Positions 23,902 to 30,390 of a DNA stretch of 32,049 nucleotides are shown here, piece by piece. Origin of the DNA: Kineosporia sp. A_224. Lineage in GTDB: Bacteria > Actinomycetota > Actinomycetes > Actinomycetales > Kineosporiaceae. The notes below the pieces were generated by a model that saw only the letters and a list, made by a program, of their open reading frames with translations, had not been told where the DNA came from and did no database searches. The stretch is from the NCBI RefSeq assembly GCF_002198655.1, contig NZ_MWLN01000228.1, positions 31,160-63,208 on the forward strand, in the 5' to 3' direction. The position numbers and the translations under genes were made by a program. Each line of letters starts with the position of its first letter. Within the stretch, counting starts at the first letter, position 1.

Positions 23902-24573
23902 GTGGGCGGCAGCAGGAACTCCCGGGAGGACGCGGTCCTCGTGTGCGGCCTCGGCCGGTTCGGCGCCGCGACGGCGAACGCGCTGGCCCGCCTCGGCCAC
24001 GAGGTGCTCGCCGTCGACCGCGACCCGCAGCTCGTCCAGGAGTGGGCGGGGCGGCTCACGCACGTCGTCGAGGCGGACACGACGAGCACCGAGGCGCTCG
24101 AGCAGCTCGGCTGCAGCGAGTTCGGCATCGCCGTCGTCTCGATCGGCACGTCGGTGGAGTCGAGCGTGCTCACCGCGGTGAACCTCGTCGACCTCGGCGT
24201 CAAGCAGATCTGGGCCAAGGCTCTCACCCCGACCCACGGCAAGATCCTCTCCCGGATCGGCGTGCACCACGTCGTCTACCCGGAGAAGGACGCCGGCACC
24301 CGGGTCGCGCACCTCGTCACCGGCAAGCTGCTCGACTACATCGAGTTCGACGACGGCTTCGCCATCGTCAAGATGCGCGCCCCGAAGGAGACCGAGGGCT
24401 TCACCCTCGCGGAGTCGCAGATCCGCAAGAAGTACGGCGTCACCGTGGTCGGCGTGAAGTCACCCGGCGAGGACTTCACCTACGCGGTGGCCGGCACCCG
24501 CGTCGGCAGCCACGACGTCCTCATCGTCAGCGGGCACAGCGAGCTCATCGAGAAGTTCGCGGCGCGGCCCTGA
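23902..24573 (+). CDS. ktrA: KtrA-type RCK potassium channel regulatory subunit
   Basis: The 223-residue product has an RCK_N Rossmann domain (VLVCGLGRFGAATANALARL, ending in the nucleotide-binding AVDRD) and an RCK_C domain from about residue 140 (EGFTLAESQIRKKYGVTVVG). In characterised systems an octameric KtrA ring binds ATP/ADP, and c-di-AMP in some Gram-positives, to gate KtrB. The GTG at 23902 is supported by AAGGA five bases upstream; longer in-frame starts at 23848 and 23857 would add low-complexity residues. It lies 70 bases after the fused sensor gene and converges on proC. Confidence 0.93.
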   Translation: MGGSRNSREDAVLVCGLGRFGAATANALARLGHEVLAVDRDPQLVQEWAGRLTHVVEADTTSTEALEQLGCSEFGIAVVSIGTSVESSVLTAVNLVDLGVKQIWAKALTPTHGKILSRIGVHHVVYPEKDAGTRVAHLVTGKLLDYIEFDDGFAIVKMRAPKETEGFTLAESQIRKKYGVTVVGVKSPGEDFTYAVAGTRVGSHDVLIVSGHSELIEKFAARP

Positions 24574-24579
24574 CCCGGC

Positions 24580-24596
24580 GGCCTGCGCGTCAGGCC
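24580..24596. terminator. Short hairpin between convergent ktrA and proC
   Basis: GGCCT (24580-24584) and AGGCC (24592-24596) form a 5-bp stem with a 7-base loop in the 16-base gap and the proC 3' end. There is no T-tract, so it is a weak candidate for a bidirectional terminator. Confidence 0.3.
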
Positions 24597-25399
24597 TGGC
24601 CGGAGGAGAGCTCGCGGGAGCGGTCCCGGGCGGCCTCCATCGCCGTGAGGAACGCCGCCCGGACCTTGTGGTCGTCGAGCTGGCGCAGCGCGGCCATCGT
24701 CGTCCCGGCCGGGCTGGAGACCTGCTCGCGGAGCACGGTCGGGTGCTCGCGGGTCTCCTTGAGCATCGTCGCGGCGCCGTAGACGGTCTGGACGACGAGC
24801 TCGGTGGACGTCGCCCGCGGCAGCCCGAGGAGCACGCCGGCCTCGATCATCGCCTCGACGACGTAGAAGATGTACGCCGGGCCCGAGCCGCTGATCGCGG
24901 TGACGGCGTCCTGGTGGTACTCGGGCAGCTGGACGACCTTGCCGGTCGCCGACAGCAGCGCCGAGGCCCGCGCGAGGTGCTCGGCGTCGCAGTGCGACCC
25001 GGGCGAGACCGCGGCCATCCCCTCGTCGACGAGGGCGGGCGTGTTCGGCATGACCCGGACGACCGGGGTGCCCTCGCTGAGCCGCTCCTCGACGAACGCG
25101 GTCGTGATGCCGGCCGCGATGCAGACCACGAGCGCGCCGGGGCGCAGGCTCTCGCGGATCTCGGCGAGCAGCCCCGCGATGTCCTGCGGCTTCACGACGA
25201 GGACGACCGTGTCGCTCAACGTCGTCGCCTCGACGTTGTCGAGGACCTTGACCGAGTACTTGGCCCCGAGCTCGGCCGCCCGCTCGGGCCGCTTCTCGGT
25301 GATGACGACGTCCTGCGGGTCCCGCCCCGCCCGGAGCAGTCCCGCCAGCAACGTCTCACCCATGACCCCGGCACCGAGGATCGCGACTGTCTCCGCCAT
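24590..25399 (-). CDS. proC: Pyrroline-5-carboxylate reductase
   Basis: The enzyme reduces pyrroline-5-carboxylate to proline with NAD(P)H, the last step of proline synthesis. The 269-residue product begins VAILGAGVMGETLLAGLL (Rossmann glycines), carries VVLVVKPQDIAGLL, and has the family signature ISGSGPAYIFYVVEAMIEAG. The ATG at 25399 is supported by TACGCT seven bases upstream, a leaderless start; the open frame to 25978 runs through the divergent promoter region and is rejected. Confidence 0.96.
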   Translation of the reverse strand: MAETVAILGAGVMGETLLAGLLRAGRDPQDVVITEKRPERAAELGAKYSVKVLDNVEATTLSDTVVLVVKPQDIAGLLAEIRESLRPGALVVCIAAGITTAFVEERLSEGTPVVRVMPNTPALVDEGMAAVSPGSHCDAEHLARASALLSATGKVVQLPEYHQDAVTAISGSGPAYIFYVVEAMIEAGVLLGLPRATSTELVVQTVYGAATMLKETREHPTVLREQVSSPAGTTMAALRQLDDHKVRAAFLTAMEAARDRSRELSSGQA

Positions 25400-25406
25400 G
25401 GCCCCC

Positions 25407-25412
25407 AGCGTA
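25407..25412 (-). promoter_or_regulatory. -10 box of proC
   Basis: TACGCT lies exactly seven bases before the ATG at 25399, so the transcript probably begins at the start codon. Confidence 0.65.
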
Positions 25413-25491
25413 GGTGCTCCCCGAACGCGCACCGCCATGCTTTGCTCTGCCCTCACGAGCGAGCCGGTCACCCGGGTCCCGCCCGCTCGGG

Positions 25492-25569
25492 CGTACCGCA
25501 GAACGCACCAACGGGCCGCGAACGCGGCGTGTCGGCCGTTGGAGCGCTCTTGTGACGTCCGGCGGTACG
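25492..25569. repeat. Nested inverted repeats between proC and the methyltransferase gene
   Basis: Outer arms CGTACCGC (25492-25499) and GCGGTACG (25562-25569) are perfect. Inside them, CCAACGGGCC (25508-25517) pairs with GGCCGTTGG (25534-25542) except for one extra G. Both flanking genes seem leaderless with start sites outside the structure, so it is more likely a DNA site than an RNA leader. Confidence 0.55.
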
Positions 25570-25647
25570 GCGGTCTCAGCTGGTGGACGCCGGCCGCGGT
25601 CCGGGTCCGGACGCCGGACGTCACCCGGGCGCGCGGCCGCACCCCGG

Positions 25648-25653
25648 TAGGGT
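25648..25653 (+). promoter_or_regulatory. -10 box of the methyltransferase gene
   Basis: TAGGGT lies eight bases before the GTG at 25662 and there is no Shine-Dalgarno sequence, which fits a leaderless transcript. Confidence 0.6.
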
Positions 25654-25661
25654 CGACACCC

Positions 25662-26489
25662 GTGACGGACGACGGAACCACCCCGGGCCGGGTGACGGCC
25701 GCGCCTCCGGGCGGGATCGCGCTCGCGGTCGCCAAGCGGGCCGCGGAGTACGCGCTGTGGGGGCGGGTCGCCGTCCAGCGACGGGTCGAGGCGCGACGGT
25801 TCCCGGCGGGACGGCGGCGGCCGGCCCCGATGCCGCCGACCGACGTCCTGCGGAGCAACGCCGAGTGGCAGGCGTCCGTCGCCGAGTGCAAGCGGCTGCG
25901 GCTGCCCCTGCACCACGACAAGCCGAAGAACTGGGACGCCCTCGGCGCCGTCGCCACCGTGCTCGACCGGGTCGGCACCGACGCCCGCGTCCTCGACGCC
26001 GGGAGCGCGCGCTACTCCTCGGTGCTGCCGTGGCTGCGGCTCTACGGCCTCACCGACCTCGTCGGCAACAACCTCGAGTTCGGGGACGACGTCCGGCGCG
26101 ACGGCGTCGTCTTCCGGTACGGGGACATCACCGCCACCGACTTCCCCGACGGCCGGTTCGACGCCGTCACGTGCATGAGCGTCGTCGAGCACGGGGTCCC
26201 GCTCGAGCCGTTCCTCGCCGAGAGCGCCCGGATCCTGCGGCCCGGCGGCGTGCTCGTCGTCTCGACCGACTACGACCAGGACCCGCCGGACACCAGCGGC
26301 GTCGTCATGTACGGCCAGCCGGTGCACATCTTCTCGCCGGACGACCTGCGCGACCTCGTGGCGCTGGCCGACAAGCACGGCCTCGAGCTGCTCGGCGACC
26401 TCGCGCTCGAGCACACCGAGCGGCCCGTGCACTGGGCGCGCACCGGGCTCGACTACACGTTCGTCCGGCTGAGCTTCGTCCGGCGCTGA
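25662..26489 (+). CDS. Class I SAM-dependent methyltransferase
   Basis: The 275-residue product has a basic N-terminal region of about 65 residues and then a Rossmann methyltransferase: ARVLDAGSARYSSVLPWLRL is motif I, VFRYGDITATDFPDGRFDAVT leads into motif IV, and CMSVVEHGVPLEPFLAESAR with ILRPGGVLVVSTDY is the post-motif region of the type 11 group. The substrate cannot be read. The first glycine motif is less regular than usual (DAGSARYS). The GTG at 25662 is chosen from the -10 spacing; an ATG at 25830 is a shorter alternative. It is divergent from proC and converges on the ABC permease gene. Confidence 0.85.
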   Translation: MTDDGTTPGRVTAAPPGGIALAVAKRAAEYALWGRVAVQRRVEARRFPAGRRRPAPMPPTDVLRSNAEWQASVAECKRLRLPLHHDKPKNWDALGAVATVLDRVGTDARVLDAGSARYSSVLPWLRLYGLTDLVGNNLEFGDDVRRDGVVFRYGDITATDFPDGRFDAVTCMSVVEHGVPLEPFLAESARILRPGGVLVVSTDYDQDPPDTSGVVMYGQPVHIFSPDDLRDLVALADKHGLELLGDLALEHTERPVHWARTGLDYTFVRLSFVRR

Positions 26490-26490
26490 G

Positions 26491-26511
26491 CCCGGCCCGG
26501 CTCCGGCCGGG
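26491..26511. terminator. GC-rich hairpin between convergent methyltransferase and ABC permease genes
   Basis: CCCGGCC (26491-26497) and GGCCGGG (26505-26511) form a perfect 7-bp stem with a 7-base loop that fills the gap between the two stop codons. It lacks a T-tract, as is common in high-GC actinobacteria, and could serve both directions. Confidence 0.55.
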
Positions 26512-27246
26512 TCAGTCCGTCCGCCGCCGCAGCGTCGCCGCACCGAGCCCGACGAGCACGAGCACGAAGCCGAGGATGACCGCGACGTCCTTCGCGACGT
26601 CCGCCCCGGCACTCGCGTCGACCGTGATCGTCCGCATCGCGTCGACCGCGTAGGACAGCGGCAGGACGTCGGACGCCCAGTGCAGGACGTCGGGCAGCCG
26701 GTCCCGCGGCACGAGCAGGCCGCACAGCAGGAACTGCGGCAGCACGAACGCCGGGAGGAACTGCACGGCCTGGAACTCGGTCGCCGCGAACGCCGAGAGG
26801 AACAGCCCGAGCGCCGTCCCGAGCAGCGCGTCGACGACGGCGACGACGATGAGCAGCCAGTCCTGGCCGGCGACGTCGAGCCCGAGCGCGTACACCGCGA
26901 AGGTCCCGGCGACGAGCGCCTGCACCGTCGCGAGCGCGCCGAACGCGATCGCGTACCCGCCGACGAGGTCGGCCTTGGCCAGCGGCAGGGTGAGCAGCCG
27001 CTCGAGCGTGCCGGACTGCCGCTCGCGCAGGGTCGCGATGCTCGTCACGAGGAACATCACGAGGAACGGGAACATCCCGAGCAGCGGGGCACCGATCGAG
27101 TCGAAGACCGGGGTGTCCGCGTAGATCCACGCGAGCAGGCCCATGAGGACGCACGGGACGACGATGAGCAGGGCGAGCGTGCGGCGGTCGTGCCGCACCT
27201 GGCGCAGCACCCGGCCCGCCGTGACGAGCATCAGGCGCGGGCTCAC
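26512..27246 (-). CDS. ABC-2 type transporter permease
   Basis: The 244-residue protein has six likely membrane helices, beginning TLALLIVVPCVLMGLLAW. It carries the ABC-2 pattern TLRERQSGTLERLLTLPLAKADLVGGY between helices two and three and PAFVLPQFLLCGLLVPRDRLP before the last helices. It forms the membrane part of an exporter with the ATPase encoded upstream, with which it overlaps by 4 nt (GTGA). Likely cargo is a drug or lipid, judged from the TetR and MFS neighbours. Regulation should follow the operator in front of the ATPase gene. Confidence 0.92.
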   Translation of the reverse strand: MSPRLMLVTAGRVLRQVRHDRRTLALLIVVPCVLMGLLAWIYADTPVFDSIGAPLLGMFPFLVMFLVTSIATLRERQSGTLERLLTLPLAKADLVGGYAIAFGALATVQALVAGTFAVYALGLDVAGQDWLLIVVAVVDALLGTALGLFLSAFAATEFQAVQFLPAFVLPQFLLCGLLVPRDRLPDVLHWASDVLPLSYAVDAMRTITVDASAGADVAKDVAVILGFVLVLVGLGAATLRRRTD

Positions 27247-28031
27247 GAGGACACCTCCGAGGTCGTGGTGCCGCCGGCCGCGGCCCGGTCCCGGGCCTGG
27301 TCGACGAGCGCGAGGAAGGCCTGCTCGGCGTCCGCCGCACCGGTCGAGGCGAGGACGCCGGCCAGGGTGTCGTCGGCGAGGAACTCGCCCTCGCGCATGA
27401 GCAGCAGCCGGTCGCAGCGGACCGCCTCGTCCATGACGTGGCTCGACACGAGCAGCGTCGCGCCGTCCGCGGCGAGCCGGCGGAAGATGGCCCACAGGTC
27501 TCGGCGCAGCACCGGGTCCAGCCCGACCGTCGGCTCGTCGAGGACGAGCACGTCCGGGGCCCCGACGAGGGCCGCCGCCAGCGACACCCGGGAGAGCTGG
27601 CCGCCCGAGAGCGCCCCGACGCTCGCATCGACGTGCGAGCCGAGGTCGACCATGTCGACGACCCAGGTGACCTCGTGGGCGATCCCGCTGCGCGGCGTCC
27701 CGACGACGGCCGCGAAGTACGCGAGGTTCTCCCGCACCGTGAGATCGGTGTAGACGCTCGGCGCCTGGGTCAGGTAGCCGATCCGGTGCCGCAGCGGCTC
27801 GGTCCCGGCCGGCAGCCCGAGCACCTCGACGACGCCGCCCGCGACCTTCTGGACGCCGACGATGCTCCGCATGAGCGTCGACTTGCCGCAGCCGCTCGGG
27901 CCGAGCAGCCCGACGACCTGGCCGTGCGGCACCTCCAGCGACAGCCCCGGGATCACCGTGCGGCCGCCGCGGACGACGCGCAGCCCTTCGACGCGGATCG
28001 CCGGCTGTCCCACCGGCGGGTTTTTCAGCAT
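27243..28031 (-). CDS. ABC transporter ATP-binding protein, drug-exporter type
   Basis: The 262-residue ATPase has Walker A GPSGCGKST, Q-loop YLTQAPSVYTDLTV, signature LSGGQLSRVSLAAAL, Walker B VLVLDEPTVGLDP and the switch histidine in LVSSHVMDE. It powers the permease encoded by the overlapping next gene. The ATG at 28031 follows TATTTT by six bases, so the mRNA is probably leaderless; a 20-bp palindrome covers both the box and the start codon, giving a direct route for repression. An in-frame start at 28064 lies upstream of the promoter and is rejected. Confidence 0.93.
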   Translation of the reverse strand: MLKNPPVGQPAIRVEGLRVVRGGRTVIPGLSLEVPHGQVVGLLGPSGCGKSTLMRSIVGVQKVAGGVVEVLGLPAGTEPLRHRIGYLTQAPSVYTDLTVRENLAYFAAVVGTPRSGIAHEVTWVVDMVDLGSHVDASVGALSGGQLSRVSLAAALVGAPDVLVLDEPTVGLDPVLRRDLWAIFRRLAADGATLLVSSHVMDEAVRCDRLLLMREGEFLADDTLAGVLASTGAADAEQAFLALVDQARDRAAAGGTTTSEVSS

Positions 28032-28041
28032 GTGATGAAAA
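28022..28041. promoter_or_regulatory. TetR-type operator at the ABC exporter promoter
   Basis: TTTTCAGCATGTGATGAAAA has eight of ten base pairs symmetric. It overlaps the -10 box and the start codon of the ATPase gene. Two related 20-bp sites occur at the MFS promoter and share the form TTTTCAnCAnnTGnTGAAAA. Confidence 0.75.
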
Positions 28042-28043
28042 TA
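28038..28043 (-). promoter_or_regulatory. -10 box of the ABC exporter operon
   Basis: TATTTT on the minus strand lies six bases before the ATG at 28031 and is partly inside the operator palindrome. Confidence 0.65.
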
Positions 28044-28097
28044 GACCCGGCGGGCACGGAGCACAAGGGACGGACGGCGTCCCGCAGGCCGCGCGCC

Positions 28098-28694
28098 TCA
28101 CTCCCCCGCGAGGTACCGCTGGACCGTCGGCGCCAGCAGCGGCACGAGGTCCTCGAGGTCGGCCGACGCGAGCGGCTCGACCCGGATGACGTAGCGCAGG
28201 AACGCGACGCCGACCATCTGCGCGACGGCGAGCTCGACGCGCAGCTCGGCGTCGCCCCCGGGCAGCACGTCGGCGGCGCGGGCCAGGATCGTCCGGGTGA
28301 CGAACTGCCGGATCATCGCCGCGGCCTGCTCGCTCGTCGCCGCCGAGCGGACGAGCCCGAGCATCATCTCGCGGCCCGGCGGGGTGTCCCAGACGCCGAA
28401 GAAGAACCGGACGAGCCGCTCCCCGACACCGTCGATGCCCGGCCCGAAGACCACCGGGATGACGTCCGCGGGCCGCGCGGGGAACTGGAACGCCGCGATG
28501 AAGAGGTCTTCCTTGCCGTTCTCGAAGTAGTGGTGCACGAGCCGCGGGTCGACCCCGGCCGCGCGGGCGATGCCGCGCAGCGTCGCGCCGTCGAAACCGC
28601 GGGCCGCGAACTCGGCGCGGGCCGCGGCGACGATCTCGGCCCGGGCGTCCTCCCCCGCCGGGCGGCGCCCGCGCCGGCGGGTCGTGTCGGTCAT
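28098..28694 (-). CDS. TetR/AcrR-family transcriptional repressor
   Basis: The 198-residue product has a TetR DNA-binding domain at about residues 15-62 (AEIVAAARAEFAARGFDGAT, then LRGIARAAGVDPRLVHHYF) and a helical ligand-binding C-terminus. It lies between an MFS exporter gene and an ABC exporter operon, all on the minus strand, and three similar palindromes at those two promoters are its likely sites. No such palindrome is seen at its own promoter, so it may not be autoregulated. The ATG at 28694 follows TACGGT by seven bases; an earlier in-frame GTG or ATG to 28727 would lie upstream of that box. Confidence 0.93.
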   Translation of the reverse strand: MTDTTRRRGRRPAGEDARAEIVAAARAEFAARGFDGATLRGIARAAGVDPRLVHHYFENGKEDLFIAAFQFPARPADVIPVVFGPGIDGVGERLVRFFFGVWDTPPGREMMLGLVRSAATSEQAAAMIRQFVTRTILARAADVLPGGDAELRVELAVAQMVGVAFLRYVIRVEPLASADLEDLVPLLAPTVQRYLAGE

Positions 28695-28701
28695 GGCAGT
28701 C

Positions 28702-28707
28702 ACCGTA
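28702..28707 (-). promoter_or_regulatory. -10 box of the TetR gene
   Basis: TACGGT lies seven bases before the ATG at 28694, which suggests a leaderless transcript independent of the MFS gene. Confidence 0.6.
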
Positions 28708-28744
28708 ACCGGACGACCCGCGGGCACGGCCGCGACGTCAGCCC

Positions 28745-30313
28745 CTACGGCACCCGTGGCGACCGCACGAAGACGACGACGGCCGCGACGACGAGGAAGA
28801 CCGCCGCGGCGAGCATCGCCGTGCTCACCCCGTCGAGGAACGCGGCCCGGGCCGCGTCGACGACCGGGCGCGCGGCGTCCCCGAGCCGGGCGACCGCCGG
28901 GGACTGGGTGAACGCGACGGACTCCCGGACGTGCTCGGCGGCCTCGGCGGGCAGCCGGGAGGCGACGTCCGCGACGCCGTCCCGGTAGGCCTGGTTGATG
29001 ACGCTGCCGAGCACCGCGATGCCGAGGGCGCTGCCGAGCTCACGGGCGGTGTCGTTGACCGCGGACGCGACGCCCTGCTTGGCCGGCGGGAGCGACTCGG
29101 TGATCGCCGTCGTCGCGGGCGTGCCGGCCAGCCCCATCCCGGCCCCGAAGAGCACCAGGCCGCCGAGGAGCACCGGGTAGGAGAGCTCGACGTCGAGCCG
29201 GCTGAGGACGACGAAGCCGGCTGCCATGAGGAGCAGACCGGTCGGCCCGACCCGACGGAACCCGACCCGGCGCGCGAGCAACGGCGCGGTCCGGGCGAGC
29301 GGCACGAGGACGAACGGCAGCGGGAGCAGGCGCAGCGCCGCCTGCAGGGGCGAGAGGCCGACGACGAACTGCAGGTACTGCAGGACGGCGAAGAAGAAGC
29401 CGAACGCGGCGGAGAACTGCGCGGTGATCGAGAGCGCCCCGGAACCGAAGCCCCGCAGCCGGAACAGCCGCGGGTCGAGCATCGGCGCGGGCCGGCGCAG
29501 CTCCCAGCCGACGAAGGCTGCCCCGGCCACGAGGCCGGCCGCGAGCGCGGCGAGCGTCACGCCGTCCGACCAGCCCCGCGACGGCCCCTCGATGACGCCG
29601 GACACGACCCCGCCGACGGCGACGAGCGACAGCAGCGCACCGACGACGTCGAGCGGCGGGGCGTGCGGGTCGCGGGACGCGGGGACGACGGCGAGCGCAC
29701 CGACGAGCCCGAGGGTCGCGAGCGCGACGTTGAGCGCGAAGAACGAGTTCCAGCCGAACCACTCCAGGAGCAGACCCGCACCGAAGAGCCCGAGGACGCC
29801 ACCGCCGCCGGCGATCCCGACCCAGACACCGACGGCGCGCGGCCGCTCCGACTCGGGGAACGAGGTCGTGATGACCGACAGCGTCGTCGGCATGATGGCC
29901 GCCGCCCCGACGCCCATGAGGGCGCGCAGCGCGACGAGCACCTGCGGGTCGGACGTCAGCGTCGCCCCGCCCGCCGCCGCGCCGAAGACGAGCAGCCCGG
30001 CGACGAGGATCCCCTTGCGGCCGTAGCGGTCGCCGAGCGCACCGGCGAACAGGAGCAGCCCGGCGAAGACGACGGTGTACGCGTCGACGATCCAGGTCAG
30101 CTCGGTCTGGCTCGCGCCGGTGTCGCGGGCGAGGCTCGGCAGCGCGACGTTGAGGCCGCTGACGGCCGAGACGACGGTCATGAGCGAGACGCCCATGACG
30201 GCCAGGACGAGCCGCTGCCGGCGCGGCGGGAGCACGGCGGCCGCGGACGGCGACGCACCGGCGGTCGTGGTCGGGGACGGCGCCCCCGTGGACGGGACCA
30301 TGTCTGCCTCCAT
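28745..30313 (-). CDS. MFS multidrug transporter, DHA2 (EmrB/QacA) type
   Basis: The 522-residue protein has about 14 membrane helices, as in the DHA2 drug:H+ antiporters. TELTWIVDAYTVVFAGLLL and motif A GALGDRYGRKGILVAG follow the first helices, and the late SAVNDTARELGSALGIAVLGS is typical of the EmrB/QacA group. It probably exports toxic compounds using the proton gradient. GGTG lies five bases before the ATG at 30313. A sigma-70-like promoter with two palindromes that match the one at the ABC operon points to control by the adjacent TetR. Confidence 0.94.
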   Translation of the reverse strand: MEADMVPSTGAPSPTTTAGASPSAAAVLPPRRQRLVLAVMGVSLMTVVSAVSGLNVALPSLARDTGASQTELTWIVDAYTVVFAGLLLFAGALGDRYGRKGILVAGLLVFGAAAGGATLTSDPQVLVALRALMGVGAAAIMPTTLSVITTSFPESERPRAVGVWVGIAGGGGVLGLFGAGLLLEWFGWNSFFALNVALATLGLVGALAVVPASRDPHAPPLDVVGALLSLVAVGGVVSGVIEGPSRGWSDGVTLAALAAGLVAGAAFVGWELRRPAPMLDPRLFRLRGFGSGALSITAQFSAAFGFFFAVLQYLQFVVGLSPLQAALRLLPLPFVLVPLARTAPLLARRVGFRRVGPTGLLLMAAGFVVLSRLDVELSYPVLLGGLVLFGAGMGLAGTPATTAITESLPPAKQGVASAVNDTARELGSALGIAVLGSVINQAYRDGVADVASRLPAEAAEHVRESVAFTQSPAVARLGDAARPVVDAARAAFLDGVSTAMLAAAVFLVVAAVVVFVRSPRVP

Positions 30314-30314
30314 G

Positions 30315-30334
30315 TTTTCACCAGGTGAGGAAAT
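30315..30334. promoter_or_regulatory. TetR-type operator A at the MFS promoter
   Basis: TTTTCACCAGGTGAGGAAAT contains the perfect core TCACC-A-GGTGA and fits the TTTTCAnCAnnTGn form. It lies at the predicted transcription start and just before the MFS ATG. Confidence 0.7.
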
Positions 30335-30362
30335 TAGAATTCATCATCTGGTGAAAAGTCAA
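30333..30362 (-). promoter_or_regulatory. Promoter of the MFS exporter gene
   Basis: A -35 TTGACT (30362-30357) and -10 TCTAAT (30338-30333) are separated by 18 bases, the best sigma-70 match in the window. Transcription would start near 30326, giving a short leader of about 13 nt. Operator B covers the spacer and operator A covers the start site. Confidence 0.7.
30338..30357. promoter_or_regulatory. TetR-type operator B at the MFS promoter
   Basis: AATTCATCATCTGGTGAAAA matches the ABC-promoter palindrome at 15 of 20 positions and lies across the promoter spacer. In addition, TTTTCACCAG at 30315-30324 and CTGGTGAAAA at 30348-30357 are perfect inverted copies of each other, so the two sites are arranged symmetrically. 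Confidence 0.7.
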
Positions 30363-30390
30363 CGCCGGTCCCGCCCGGCCGCCCGCCGCG

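Noticed and set aside
28064-28101. Longer start for the ABC ATPase at 28064
   Set aside because: It would place the operator and the TATTTT -10 box inside the coding region and adds non-conserved residues before the ATPase fold.
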